A stretch of DNA of 40,818 bases from an uncultured Collinsella sp. (GCA_900541245.1 UQIS01000023.1:1-40818); one strand, 5' to 3'. Positions 9,112 to 18,205 are shown, counted from the first letter of the stretch. A program made the numbers and translations. Notes: a model not told the origin generated them from the sequence alone.

Positions 9112-9777
9112 ATGCCACACGAGACCAATGCCGCCAAGCGCGAGCGCGCCATCGAGGTGTGTGAGCGCCTCAACCGTCGCTATGGCCCGGTCGAGTGCTT
9201 TTTGGACCACGAGAATCCCTTCCGCCTGCTGATCGCGGTGCTGCTCTCGGCGCAAACGACCGATGCGCAGGTCAACAAGGTGACGCCGCGGCTGTTTGCC
9301 CAGTGGCCCACGCCCGAGGCCATGGCCGGGGCGAGCGTGGCTGACGTGGCAGACACTATCAAGTCACTCGGCTTCTACAAGAGCAAAGCCAAGCATGCCG
9401 TCGAGGCCGCGCAGATGATCGTCGCCGACTATGGCGGCGAGGTGCCGGCCGACATGAAGGAACTCGTGAAGCTGCCGGGCGTGGGACGCAAGACGGCGAA
9501 CGTCGTGCTCAACGTGGGGTATGGCATCGTGGAGGGCATTGCGGTGGACACGCACGTCAACCGCATTGCGCACCGCCTGATGCTGAGTCCCAAGACGCAT
9601 GCAAAGGAGCCGCTCAAGACCGAGCAGGATTTGCTCAAGATTTTGCCGCACGAGTATTGGGAGTCGGTCAACCATCAGTGGATCACCTTCGGTCGCGAGA
9701 TCTGCGACGCCCGCAAACCAAAGTGTGACGAGTGTCCGCTGGCGGATTTGTGCCCCAGCGTGCGCGTAGCGGGATAG
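9112..9777 (+). CDS. nth: endonuclease III
   Basis: A 221-residue bifunctional DNA glycosylase/AP lyase for oxidised pyrimidines. The HhH motif is LPGVGRKTANVV, whose Lys is the Schiff-base nucleophile. The catalytic Asp is in VDTHVNRI. The [4Fe-4S] ligands are complete near the C-terminus (C-X6-C-X2-C-X5-C: CDARKPKCDECPLADLC). Length is normal. GAGGAG 5 bp before the ATG at 9112 decides the start over a GTG at 9088. Downstream mfd is separated by a terminator-like hairpin, so the two repair genes are neighbours but perhaps not one transcript. It contrasts with the cluster-less MutY-like protein at 1162. Confidence 0.97.
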   Translation: MPHETNAAKRERAIEVCERLNRRYGPVECFLDHENPFRLLIAVLLSAQTTDAQVNKVTPRLFAQWPTPEAMAGASVADVADTIKSLGFYKSKAKHAVEAAQMIVADYGGEVPADMKELVKLPGVGRKTANVVLNVGYGIVEGIAVDTHVNRIAHRLMLSPKTHAKEPLKTEQDLLKILPHEYWESVNHQWITFGREICDARKPKCDECPLADLCPSVRVAG

Positions 9778-9881
9778 GGCGGAACGCATCTTCGTCTGGC
9801 GTTTTTTGCGGGGCTGGGTTTGCCCTTGAGCCGGAGTCCTCTCCATGCGCTACCATGACAGACAATGTATTTGACGTACGA

Positions 9882-9909
9882 CCCGCCGAGCTTGCCTCGG
9901 CGGGCTTTT
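9882..9909 (+). terminator. terminator or attenuator between nth and mfd
   Basis: CCCGCCGAG (9882-9890) pairs with CTCGGCGGG (9896-9904) around CTTGC and runs into CTTTTGG. It lies 25 bp before the mfd start, so it either ends the nth transcript or attenuates mfd. A possible upstream promoter is TTGAGC at 9826 with TACCAT at 9851 (19 bp spacing). Confidence 0.75.
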
Positions 9910-9934
9910 GGCGTTGCAATGCCGGAGGAACAGC

Positions 9935-12900
9935 ATGCTCATTCACCGTATAGCCGCGCAGCTCTACACTGCCGAGGCACTGCAGACCGTCGAGGCCGGG
10001 CTCGATTCTGGCGAGGACGTGACGCTGGCCGTGTCTCAGTCGGGCCGAACGCTTATGGCCGCCGCTCAGTTTGCGCGCCGCCCGCGCCCCACGGTCTACG
10101 TTGTGAGTGGCGAGGATGCGGCCGATCGCGCCGCTCGTAGCCTTGCCGCCTACGTGGGCCTGGCGCATGTGTGCCGTTTTCCTGAGCGCAAGGATTATCC
10201 GTGGCGCGAGCAGGCGCCCGACGACGCCGTGGTAGCGCAGCGCTGCGAGGCCCTGGGACGCATCGTGCGCGGGGACAACTGCATCATGGTTGCCTCGGCT
10301 CGCGCGTTGCTGCGCTGCGTGCCGCCAGTCGAGAGCCGCTACTGGGAGTCCACGACCTTTGCGGTGGGCGAGGAGATTCCTTTTGACGAGGTGCCGCAGC
10401 GTCTGGTGGGCATGGGCTACACCAATGCCGGCGCCGCCGACGCGCCCGGCCTGTTCCGCGTGCACGGCGACACCGTCGAGGTGTTCCCTGCACAGGAAAA
10501 GGCACCCGTGCGCATTGAGTTCTTTGGCGACGAGATTGACCGCATCCGCCGTATGGTGAGCTCAACGGGGCAGACCATCGGCAACGAGGATAGTATCGAG
10601 ATCTTCCCGTGCCGCGAGCTGGCGCTCACCGACGAGGCGGTCCACAACATGCATGTGGCGCTCTATCGCGCCAGCCAGGACGACAGCAAGCTGGCGGCGC
10701 TGCTCGAGATGGTGGATGCGCGCATCGTCACGCCCGAGCTCGACCGCTTTTTGCCGGTGATGTACGGCCAGACCGTGAGCCCGCTGGCACACGTGAGCGG
10801 CAAGGCGCTCGTGGTCCTGTCCGAGCCGCGCTCGCTGTTCGACGACTGTCTGCGCGCCTACGAGGATATCGAGGCCCGTGCCGGCGAGGCAGGGATCGAC
10901 CGCCTGGATGGTCTGTACGTGCGCGCCCAACAGCTCGATTTTGGTGCCCAGCAGCGCCTGAACTATGTGAGCCTCATCCGTGCCGGTGGTGCGGTGACGG
11001 CCGAGCTCAAGATTGAGCAGCCGGCCATCGCAGGCTCGGACAATCGCTTTATGGCGCGCATTCAGGAAGTCGTGGGCAAGCGCTACGCCTGCGTGTTTGC
11101 CATCCCTGACCGCGGTGCGCGCGAGTCGATGGAGCTCACCTTTGGTGACGAGGGCATTACCTTTGAGGAATCGCTGACGGCCGCGCCCGAAAACGCAGGC
11201 GTCATTGGCGAGCGCGTGCGCGTGGCAGCGGCGGATTCCGCCGACCGTGCCGCACGCCAGGAGGCCCATGCTTCCATTCGCGAGCGCAAGGCCGACGCGC
11301 TCAACGCCCGCTCTCTGGAGGCCGGTGCCGCCCAGGCTGCCACCGGTGCCGCCGTGCCCACCATCTCGCGCGGACGCGTGACCTTTGTGGACGCCGCCCT
11401 GCCGCAGGGCGTCGTGGTACCCGATGCCAACCTGGCCGTGTTCTCGATCGCCGACCTCAACGCCCGCATGGACGCCAACCGTGCGCGCAGCCGCCGCAAG
11501 GTGGACATTACGCAGATCACGTTCCCGTTTAAGCCGGGCGACTACGTGGTGCACGCCACCCACGGCATCGCGCTCTTTAGCGAGATCGCGCGCCAGGAAG
11601 TGGGCGGCAAGGAGCGCGACTACTTTTTGCTGGAATATGCCGATGGTGACAAGCTCTACGTGCCGCTCGAGCAGGTCGACCGCATCACGCGATACGTTGG
11701 CCCCGACGGCGACAAGCCGCGCCTGACCAGGCTCAACACCGCCGACTGGACGCGTGCCACCAACAAGGCGCGCAAGAACGCCAAAAAACTGGCGTTTGAC
11801 CTGGTCGACCTGTATACGCGCCGCTCGTCGATTACCGGTATCGCCTGCCCGCCCGACACGCCCGAGCAGATCGAGATGGAGGAGAGCTTCCCTTACGACG
11901 AGACGCGCGACCAGCTGGAGGCCATCGCCGACATTAAGGCCGATATGGAAGCGCCCAAGCCCATGGACCGCCTGCTGTGCGGCGACGTGGGCTTTGGCAA
12001 GACCGAGGTCGCTCTGCGCGCGGCGTTTAAGTGCGTGGACTCCGGCCGCCAGGTCATGGTGCTCTGCCCCACGACCATTCTGGCCCAGCAGCACTACGAG
12101 ACGTTCTTTGAGCGCTTTGCCCCGTTTGGCCTTGAGGTCGAGGTGCTCAGCCGCTTTCGCACGCCGGCGCAGCAAAAGCGCGCGCTCAAGGCGTTCGCCG
12201 AGGGCACGATCGACGTGCTCATCGGCACCCACCGTCTGCTTTCGGCCGATGTGAACCCCAAGAACCTGGGCCTGGTGATCATCGACGAGGAACAGCGCTT
12301 TGGCGTGCAGCACAAGGAACAGCTCAAGAACCTGCGCGAGCAGATTGACGTGCTCACGCTTTCGGCAACGCCGATTCCGCGAACCATGCAGATGGCCACG
12401 AGCGGCGTGCGCGACATGAGCCTGATCACGACGCCGCCCACCGGGCGTCGCCCCGTGATCGTGCACGTGGGGGAGTACGACCCCGATGTGGTGAGCGCGG
12501 CGATTCGCCTGGAGGTGGGCCGCGGCGGTCAGGTGTACTATGTGTCCAACCGCGTCAAGACCATCGACGACGCCGTGGCGCGCGTGCACGAGGCCGCGCC
12601 CGAGGCGCGCGTGGGCGTGGCGCACGGCAAGATGAGCCCGCGCGAGGTTGAGGACGTGATGATCGAGTTCGCGACCAAAAAGATCGATGTGCTCATCGCC
12701 ACGACCATCGTGGAGAGCGGCATTGACAACGCGACCGCCAACACGCTCATCATCGAGGATTCGCAGCGCCTGGGCCTGGCGCAGCTCTACCAGCTCAAGG
12801 GCCGTGTGGGCCGTTCTGCCACGCAGGCCTACGCATACTTTATGTTCCCGGGTGAGCTGCCGCTCACCGAGGAGGCGACGGCGCGCCTGACCGCACTATC

Positions 12901-13567
12901 CGAGTTCCAGGACCTGGGCAGCGGCATGCGCATCGCCATGCGCGACCTGGAGATTCGCGGTGCCGGCTCGCTTATGGGCGCCGAGCAGCACGGCAACCTG
13001 TCGAGCGTGGGCTTTGACCTGTTTACGCAGATGTTGGGCCAGGCCGTGGCCGAGGCGCGCGGCGATGACGATGCCGGCGTGGAGGCGGCGAGCGTGGGTA
13101 TTAACCTGCCGGCCGACTACTTCTTGTCCGAGGAGTACCTGCCGGCGGTGGATCAGCGCGTGCTCGTGTACCGTAAGCTCGCAGCGGCCGAGGACCTGGA
13201 GAGCATCGACGAGGTGCAGGAAGAGACCGAGGCCGCGCATGGTGAGCTGCCGTTGGCGGGACTCAACCTGTTCAACCGCGCGCGCATCCGTATCCGCGGC
13301 GAGCGTCTGGGGCTCGAGAGCGTCACGCTCAGTGGCGGCCGCATCACGTTTTTGGGCGTAGACGTGCCCAAGAAGGTGGCCTTTGAGCTTAAGACCCGCT
13401 ATGGCGCGGTGAACTTCCCCAAGAGCCGCAAGCTGTCGGTGCCCTACAAGGCGGGTGCCGGCGCGGGCAGCGGCCTGGGTCGCGGCCTCGACGCCAACGA
13501 CGGCACCGGCCCCGTGGCCGCGGCGCTCATGCTGCTGCAACAGCTGGGTGCGAGCGACGACGACTAA
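9935..13567 (+). CDS. mfd: transcription-repair coupling factor Mfd
   Basis: A 1210-residue Mfd, the ATP-driven translocase that removes stalled RNA polymerase and recruits UvrA. Order: UvrB-like module in the first ~350 residues (GLFRVHGDTVEVFPA, IEFFGDEIDRIRR); the RNA-polymerase-interacting domain at about 528-590 (FKPGDYVVHATHGIALF); helicase domain 1 with Walker A GDVGFGKTE near 684 and IIDEEQRFGV near 782; helicase domain 2 with the TRG segment (GRVGRSATQAYAYF); and a C-terminal UvrA-masking domain. GGAGG lies 6 bp before ATG 9935, and the longer frame start at 9908 overlaps the hairpin. An Ala/Arg-rich linker around residues 430-475 is longer than I expect. The last residues are a low-complexity Gly/Ala tail. 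Confidence 0.97.
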   Translation: MLIHRIAAQLYTAEALQTVEAGLDSGEDVTLAVSQSGRTLMAAAQFARRPRPTVYVVSGEDAADRAARSLAAYVGLAHVCRFPERKDYPWREQAPDDAVVAQRCEALGRIVRGDNCIMVASARALLRCVPPVESRYWESTTFAVGEEIPFDEVPQRLVGMGYTNAGAADAPGLFRVHGDTVEVFPAQEKAPVRIEFFGDEIDRIRRMVSSTGQTIGNEDSIEIFPCRELALTDEAVHNMHVALYRASQDDSKLAALLEMVDARIVTPELDRFLPVMYGQTVSPLAHVSGKALVVLSEPRSLFDDCLRAYEDIEARAGEAGIDRLDGLYVRAQQLDFGAQQRLNYVSLIRAGGAVTAELKIEQPAIAGSDNRFMARIQEVVGKRYACVFAIPDRGARESMELTFGDEGITFEESLTAAPENAGVIGERVRVAAADSADRAARQEAHASIRERKADALNARSLEAGAAQAATGAAVPTISRGRVTFVDAALPQGVVVPDANLAVFSIADLNARMDANRARSRRKVDITQITFPFKPGDYVVHATHGIALFSEIARQEVGGKERDYFLLEYADGDKLYVPLEQVDRITRYVGPDGDKPRLTRLNTADWTRATNKARKNAKKLAFDLVDLYTRRSSITGIACPPDTPEQIEMEESFPYDETRDQLEAIADIKADMEAPKPMDRLLCGDVGFGKTEVALRAAFKCVDSGRQVMVLCPTTILAQQHYETFFERFAPFGLEVEVLSRFRTPAQQKRALKAFAEGTIDVLIGTHRLLSADVNPKNLGLVIIDEEQRFGVQHKEQLKNLREQIDVLTLSATPIPRTMQMATSGVRDMSLITTPPTGRRPVIVHVGEYDPDVVSAAIRLEVGRGGQVYYVSNRVKTIDDAVARVHEAAPEARVGVAHGKMSPREVEDVMIEFATKKIDVLIATTIVESGIDNATANTLIIEDSQRLGLAQLYQLKGRVGRSATQAYAYFMFPGELPLTEEATARLTALSEFQDLGSGMRIAMRDLEIRGAGSLMGAEQHGNLSSVGFDLFTQMLGQAVAEARGDDDAGVEAASVGINLPADYFLSEEYLPAVDQRVLVYRKLAAAEDLESIDEVQEETEAAHGELPLAGLNLFNRARIRIRGERLGLESVTLSGGRITFLGVDVPKKVAFELKTRYGAVNFPKSRKLSVPYKAGAGAGSGLGRGLDANDGTGPVAAALMLLQQLGASDDD

Positions 13568-13571
13568 CGGG

Positions 13572-13604
13572 TCGACGCTGCAAACGCCCCATTTGGGCAA
13601 TCTG
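13572..13604. repeat. short intergenic repeat shared with 26552
   Basis: TCGACGCTGCAAACGCCCC at 13572-13590, then five variable bases and GGCAATCTG, recurs at 26552-26584. Here GCCC...GGGC forms a small hairpin between mfd and the PAP2 gene. At 26552 the same start belongs to a much larger inverted repeat. Confidence 0.75.
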
Positions 13605-13623
13605 GTTCCATCGAAAGGAAAGC

Positions 13624-14487
13624 ATGTTCGGGTACATCTACAAGAAAGACGCCGCTGCTATCGCGGTTATCCTTGCCCTTTGCCTGGGCGTGGGCAGCTT
13701 CTTCGATTATCAGATCTCGAGTGCGCTGTTCAACATCGGCAGCATGTACGGTCGCTTTGTCGAGGCGGCCGGTGAGCTGCCGTTCGAGCTGACGGCGAGC
13801 ATCGCGGGCGTTATGCTCGTGCGCTCGGCACGCCCCGATTCCAAGGCGAGCAAGTGGCTCGCTGCGCTGGGCGTTTTGATCTACGTGGGCCTGGTCGGCT
13901 ACGAGATTATCGGATCGCTGCGCGTCGGCGGCAAGCTTATTGCGTTTCAGCTGGTTCTGACGTTTGCGTTGGTCATCGCAGCCAACTTCATCGCCTACCG
14001 CCTCACGCGCACGACCGAGCCCGACGAGCTTACGCGCTGGGCGTTGATGGTGCTGGCCGTGTGGGTCGCTCAGGCCATCATCCTCAACGTCATTGTTAAG
14101 CCGTTATGGTCGCGCCCGCGCATGCGCGTGATCGAGGTCACGCCGGGGCTCAATTTTCAGCCGTGGTGGGTGATCGGCAACCCCGACAAGTGGGCCTATA
14201 TCGCCGCCGGCGTGATCAAGGACGGGTTCAAGTCGTTTGCGAGCGGACACACGGCGCATGCGGCGATCGGCCTTATGCTCGCCGGGCTTCCCGCGGCAGC
14301 CTTTAAGGAAAAACCTTCGCGTCGCCGCGTGATCTTTTGGGCGGCGGCTGTGATCGCGGCGCTCGTCGCCTTTGGGCGCATCGTGATCGGAGCGCACTTT
14401 TTGAGTGACGTGAGCTGCGGTTTTGCCCTGGTACTGGCACTTGAGTGCCTTGCCGCGCGCATTGCCTATCCCAACGGCGTACAATAG
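13624..14487 (+). CDS. PAP2 family phosphatase (membrane)
   Basis: A 287-residue integral membrane phosphatase of the PAP2 superfamily. The three catalytic motifs are present: KPLWSRPR at about residues 159-166, SFASGHTAHA around 203-212 (SGH core) and GRIVIGAHFLSDV around 252-264, whose His is the nucleophile. Several hydrophobic helices surround them. Likely substrates are lipid phosphates such as undecaprenyl pyrophosphate or phosphatidic acid, but the sequence does not decide. GAAAGGA lies 5 bp before the ATG. The next gene starts 45 bp on without a clear terminator, so co-transcription is possible. Confidence 0.92.
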   Translation: MFGYIYKKDAAAIAVILALCLGVGSFFDYQISSALFNIGSMYGRFVEAAGELPFELTASIAGVMLVRSARPDSKASKWLAALGVLIYVGLVGYEIIGSLRVGGKLIAFQLVLTFALVIAANFIAYRLTRTTEPDELTRWALMVLAVWVAQAIILNVIVKPLWSRPRMRVIEVTPGLNFQPWWVIGNPDKWAYIAAGVIKDGFKSFASGHTAHAAIGLMLAGLPAAAFKEKPSRRRVIFWAAAVIAALVAFGRIVIGAHFLSDVSCGFALVLALECLAARIAYPNGVQ

Positions 14488-14532
14488 CTCCGTTTGAATC
14501 ATCTGGCCGATACCCGGTAAGAGAGGATTGCC

Positions 14533-15558
14533 ATGCTCGCGTTCAACAACGACTATTCCCACGGCGCACACCCGGCAGTGCTGCAGGCGCTCGTCGACAC
14601 CAATATGGAGCCGCAGCCCGGCTACGGTACCGATGCGCACACCGAGCGTGCCAAGCAGCTTATCCGCGAGGCCTGTCAGGCTCCCGATGCCGACGTGTTT
14701 TTTCTGGTGGGCGGCACACAGGCCAACGCGACGGTGATCGACATGCTGCTCGCGCCGTACGAGGGCGTCGTTGCTGCTGAGACTGGCCACGTCGCCTGCC
14801 ACGAGGCGGGCGCCATCGAGTTTGGCGGTCACAAGGTGCTCACCATCCCCGGATACGAGGGCAAGATGCACGCCGAGGACCTCGAGAGCTATATCCAGGT
14901 GTTCTACGAAAACGAGAGCTACGAGCACACGGTGTTTCCGGGCGCCGTGTACGTGAGCCTATCGACCGAGTACGGCACGCTGTACTCCAAGGCCGAGCTC
15001 GCGGCGATTCACGCAGTGTGCCAGAAGCGCCAGATTCCGCTGTTTGTGGATGGTGCTCGCCTGGCCTATGCGCTGGCGGCCGATGAGTGCGACATTACCC
15101 TGCCCGAGCTGGCGCAGCTGTGCGACGTGTTCTACATCGGCGGCACCAAGTGCGGCGCTCTGTGCGGCGAGGCCGTGGTGTTTTGCGGCATGCATGCTCC
15201 GGCGCATCCCATTCCGCGTATTAAGCAGCATGGCGCACTGCTTGCCAAGGGCCGCCTGACGGGTGTGCAGTTCGAGGCCCTTTTTACCGATGGCCTGTAT
15301 TTTGAGATTGGTCGCCAGTCGATTGAGACCGCTCAGGCGCTGCGTCGCGTGCTGCACGAGCGCGGTTACCAGTTCTTTTTGGAGACGCCCACAAACCAGC
15401 AGTTCGTGATTCTGCCCAACGAGGACATGGCCCGCATTCGCGAGCATGCCTCGATCGAGTACTGGGAAAAGTACGACGAGACCCACACGGTGGTGCGCTT
15501 TTGCACCAGCTGGGCCACGAAGCAGGAGGATATCGACGCGTTGGCGGCTGTCCTGTAG
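14533..15558 (+). CDS. threonine aldolase-like PLP enzyme (beta-eliminating lyase family)
   Basis: A 341-residue fold-type I PLP enzyme of the low-specificity threonine aldolase family, which splits L-threonine or allo-threonine to glycine and acetaldehyde. Seen: NNDYSHGAHPAVL and GYGTDAHTERAKQL at the N-terminus, FLVGGTQAN (cofactor phosphate region), ETGHVACHEAGAIE, LFVDGARLAYAL (the Asp that pairs with the PLP nitrogen) and YIGGTKCGAL with the Schiff-base Lys. Length is typical. AGAGGA precedes the ATG by 5 bp. A strong terminator follows at 15581. Confidence 0.92.
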   Translation: MLAFNNDYSHGAHPAVLQALVDTNMEPQPGYGTDAHTERAKQLIREACQAPDADVFFLVGGTQANATVIDMLLAPYEGVVAAETGHVACHEAGAIEFGGHKVLTIPGYEGKMHAEDLESYIQVFYENESYEHTVFPGAVYVSLSTEYGTLYSKAELAAIHAVCQKRQIPLFVDGARLAYALAADECDITLPELAQLCDVFYIGGTKCGALCGEAVVFCGMHAPAHPIPRIKQHGALLAKGRLTGVQFEALFTDGLYFEIGRQSIETAQALRRVLHERGYQFFLETPTNQQFVILPNEDMARIREHASIEYWEKYDETHTVVRFCTSWATKQEDIDALAAVL

Positions 15559-15580
15559 CCTGATGTAATGACAAGGGGCC

Positions 15581-15618
15581 GTCCTGCGCCTGGGCTTGGC
15601 GCAGGACAGCCTTTGCTT
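15581..15618 (+). terminator. intrinsic terminator after the threonine aldolase gene
   Basis: GTCCTGCGCC (15581-15590) pairs perfectly with GGCGCAGGAC (15598-15607) and is followed by AGCCTTTGCTTTT. Confidence 0.85.
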
Positions 15619-15636
15619 TTGGGGGAGAAGGGTTGT

Positions 15637-16227
15637 ATGACCGAGATGTCCGAGCCGACGATTCGCCTGGCGACGCCCGATGATGCGCCGGCGTTGCTTG
15701 CTATCTATGAGCCGTATGTGCGCCAGACGGCGATTACCTGCGAATACGAGGTGCCGAGCGTTGAGGAGTTCGCCGGGCGCATCGAACGCACGCTCAAGCG
15801 CTATCCGTATCTGGTGATGGAGCTGGACGGGCGTCCGGTAGGCTATGCCTATGTGAGCCCGCTTAACAGCCGCGAGGCATACGACTGGTCGGTCGAGACG
15901 TCGATTTATCTGGCGCGCGATGTGCGCCATGGCGGGCTGGGCCGCAAGCTGCACGACGCGCTCAAGCAGTGCCTGATCGCGATGGGCATCACCAACATGT
16001 GCGCGCTCATTGCCGTGCCGCACGACAAGGACGACGAATACCTGACGCACAACAGTCAGGATTTCCATGCCCATATGGGATATCGCCTGGTGGGCGCCTT
16101 CGATCGCTGCGCCCAAAAGTTTGGCCGCTGGTACGACATGTGCTGGATGGAGCTGGTCCTGGCCGAGCGCGTTCCTAACCAACCTAAGCCAACCTGGTTC
16201 CACGACCTCCCCAAACCTACCATTTAG
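15637..16227 (+). CDS. GNAT family N-acetyltransferase (phosphinothricin acetyltransferase-like)
   Basis: A 196-residue acetyltransferase. The start IRLATPDDAPALLAIYEPYV, the strand RPVGYAYVSPLNSREAYDWSVE and the acetyl-CoA loop RHGGLGRKLHDAL are those of the PAT/YncA-like GNATs that acetylate amino-acid analogues or methionine sulfone-type amines. GGGGGAGAAGGG lies just before ATG 15637, which is preferred over the frame opening at 15568 because that part overlaps the previous terminator. The last ~14 residues (KPTWFHDLPKPTI) extend past the usual domain end; the final five codons lie inside the left arm of a repeat at 16213-16250. The gene converges on the GntR gene at 16249. Confidence 0.88.
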   Translation: MTEMSEPTIRLATPDDAPALLAIYEPYVRQTAITCEYEVPSVEEFAGRIERTLKRYPYLVMELDGRPVGYAYVSPLNSREAYDWSVETSIYLARDVRHGGLGRKLHDALKQCLIAMGITNMCALIAVPHDKDDEYLTHNSQDFHAHMGYRLVGAFDRCAQKFGRWYDMCWMELVLAERVPNQPKPTWFHDLPKPTI

Positions 16228-16250
16228 GGACAGGTTTATTTTGGCAGGTT
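16213..16250. repeat. REP-like hairpin, AGGGACAGGTTTA loop, copy 1
   Basis: Left arm 16213-16225 (decayed) and right arm 16239-16250 (TTTTGGCAGGTT) flank the 13-nt loop AGGGACAGGTTTA. Loop and right arm are identical to 33767-33791. It holds the stop codon of the acetyltransferase and touches the stop of the convergent GntR gene, so it may serve as a two-way terminator. Confidence 0.85.
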
Positions 16251-16971
16251 AGCCGATGGGCTCGGTGTATTTGGCGCGGTCGGTGCGTTGGATGCGCTTG
16301 GAGACATGGAGCGGGCGGCCGTCGGTGTCGTAGACGTAGTCAGTGATTAGGATCAGCGCCTGCCCGCGCTCAACGTTGAGCAAAAACGCCTCGTTTTGCG
16401 AGGCATAGCACACCTCAAAGGTCTTGTGCCCCTGTGCCGGCGCGCGATGGAATTCCTGGCGCAGCGTGGCGTAGAGCGAACCGTTGATATCGCGATCGAT
16501 GAGCGTCTCGAAGCTTGGCGGAAGGTAGGTGGTCTCCAGGCACAGTGGCGCATCGTCCAGATAACGCAGGCGGACAAGTTTGACGAGCTTGCTGCCCACG
16601 GCGGCATCAAAGAACTTAGCTATGCTGCCGCCCGCCTTGGCAAAGCCCGAGTCCACGGTGCGCGTGGTGGGCTTCATGCCCTGGCCTTCGACCTGCTTGG
16701 TATAGCTCGAAAACACCAGGTTGTTCTCGTGGAGCGCGGGCGTGTCGGCCACAAAGGCGCCACGCCCGCGCTCGGTGCGCACCAGGCCCTCATCAACGAG
16801 CACCTTAAGGGCGTGGCGCACGGTGCTGCGCGACAGGCCCGATTCGTCCATGAGCTCCATCTCGGACGGCAGCTTGTCTCCGCGCGCGTAGACGCCGGCG
16901 GCGATGCGGTCACGCAGCATGCCCGCCAAGCGCTCGTATTGGCTCAGTTTCTTTTTAGATGAAGCGTTCAT
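16249..16971 (-). CDS. GntR/HutC family regulator (UTRA domain), regulator 1
   Basis: A 240-residue repressor-type regulator. Residues 8-75 are the GntR winged helix (YERLAGMLRDRIAAGVYARG, LPSEMELMDESGLSRSTVRHAL, RGRGAFVAD). Residues 90-235 are a UTRA sensor domain, the HutC/FrlR type that usually binds sugar phosphates or amino-acid-derived effectors. It is transcribed divergently from the SIS deglycase at 17177, with 205 bp between the two starts that hold duplicated TGTAT-rich sites. The usual logic makes it the local repressor of that gene. It is less like the other two GntR proteins (25801, 28833) than they are to each other. Confidence 0.92.
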   Translation of the reverse strand: MNASSKKKLSQYERLAGMLRDRIAAGVYARGDKLPSEMELMDESGLSRSTVRHALKVLVDEGLVRTERGRGAFVADTPALHENNLVFSSYTKQVEGQGMKPTTRTVDSGFAKAGGSIAKFFDAAVGSKLVKLVRLRYLDDAPLCLETTYLPPSFETLIDRDINGSLYATLRQEFHRAPAQGHKTFEVCYASQNEAFLLNVERGQALILITDYVYDTDGRPLHVSKRIQRTDRAKYTEPIG

Positions 16972-16979
16972 GCGATCAA

Positions 16980-17138
16980 CCTGTATCTAACCTGTATGCG
17001 TATCTAATCAAGCATGTATTCAATACAACAACAAAACCGCTGGTGGACAATTATTAAAAACTGCATCAGTAAAAATTCTAAGACAAATATAGCATACAAC
17101 TAGTCGACATAACCAAAACATGTATGTAACTTGTATGC
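16980..17138. promoter_or_regulatory. divergent regulatory region with duplicated GntR-type sites
   Basis: CCTGTATCTAACCTGTATGC at 16980-16999 and CATGTATGTAACTTGTATGC at 17119-17138 match at 17 of 20 positions. Each is itself two TGTAT units 11 bp apart. A palindrome TGTATTCAATACA lies between them at 17015-17027. The sites flank the AT-rich intergenic region between regulator 1 and the SIS gene, so DNA looping or control of both promoters is plausible. Confidence 0.65.
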
Positions 17139-17176
17139 CATCGAGAGCATCAAACGAGAAGAAAGGCTGATGCACG

Positions 17177-18169
17177 ATGACTACTCAGGAACAGGTTAAG
17201 GATGTCGTCTCCCAGGTTTTGGCTGACAAGGCAGACAAGGGCGGCATCAAGCGCGTCGTGTGGATTGGCGCCGGCGGATCCAACGGCGGCAACTATCCTG
17301 CTCAGTACTTTATGGAGCACGAGGCCACGCAGATCGTGAGCTCCAGCTATACCAGCAACGAGTTCGTGCACGCCACGCCCGCCTATGTCAACGAGAACAC
17401 CCTGGCCGTCGTCGTGTCCATGCGCGGCACCAAGGAGACCATCGTTGCCGCCCAGGTCGCCAAGGACCACGGCGCCAGCACCATCGCCATCTATGTTGAC
17501 GAGTCCGGCCTCACCGAGGTCTGCGACTACAAGATCCAGTACGACAGCCTGGCCGTCGACGAGTCCTGCATGGGCCGCACCAACTCCGCCGTCGTGACCA
17601 TGATCGCCATGGAGCTTACGCAGCAGACCGAGGGCTATGCCGAGTACGAGACCGCTATGGCCGCGTTCGACTTGGTCGACCCCATCTATCGCAAGGCCGT
17701 CGAGTACACCCGTCCGCTCGCTGCCAAGTGGGCCGAGCAGAACGCCGACAAGCCCTGCATCAACGTCATGGCCCAGGGCCCGCTCTTTGGTGCCGCCTAC
17801 GTCTTTAGCATCTGCAACGTGCAGGAGATGCTGCAGATCGACTCCTGCACCATCAACACCTGCGACTTCTTCCACGGCCCCTTCGAGATTCTGGACAAGC
17901 GCACCTCGCTGTTCCAGCTCATCAGCGTCGGCCGTAGCCGCTGCAACGACGAGCGCGGCATCCGCTTCGTCAACCAGTACGGTGGCGAGCGCGTCTATCA
18001 GCTCGACGCCAAGGAGCTCGGCCTCAACGACATCAAGGACAGCGTGAGCGAGTACTTCAACCACCTGATCTTTGCCCCGATCCTCAACAACGTGTACATG
18101 CGTGCGCTTTCTGCCGTCACCCACAAGGACTACATGACGCGCCGCTACATGTGGAAGCTCGACTACTAG
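17177..18169 (+). CDS. SIS-domain sugar-phosphate deglycase, FraB/FrlB-like, paralogue 1
   Basis: A 330-residue double-SIS protein of the family of fructosamine-6-phosphate deglycases (FrlB, FraB, GfrE/GfrF), which split a phosphorylated Amadori compound into hexose-6-phosphate and an amino acid. The C-terminal end TRRYMWKLDY and the segment FFHGPFEI are family marks. By alignment to GlmS-type chemistry the catalytic pair would be Glu in VQEMLQ and His in FFHGPFE, both kept. Changes stand out: the first SIS domain has VSMRGTKET where relatives read SHxGNTxET, and the active-site stretch reads IDSCTINTCDFFHG instead of IHxxxIHSGEFFHG. It could therefore act on a different glycated substrate. 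The RBS (AGAAAGG) is 10 bp before the ATG. It is divergent from GntR regulator 1. Confidence 0.85.
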   Translation: MTTQEQVKDVVSQVLADKADKGGIKRVVWIGAGGSNGGNYPAQYFMEHEATQIVSSSYTSNEFVHATPAYVNENTLAVVVSMRGTKETIVAAQVAKDHGASTIAIYVDESGLTEVCDYKIQYDSLAVDESCMGRTNSAVVTMIAMELTQQTEGYAEYETAMAAFDLVDPIYRKAVEYTRPLAAKWAEQNADKPCINVMAQGPLFGAAYVFSICNVQEMLQIDSCTINTCDFFHGPFEILDKRTSLFQLISVGRSRCNDERGIRFVNQYGGERVYQLDAKELGLNDIKDSVSEYFNHLIFAPILNNVYMRALSAVTHKDYMTRRYMWKLDY

Positions 18170-18205
18170 GGGATAGAGCGGCCTAACAGCTCGATGTCCT
18201 CATAA

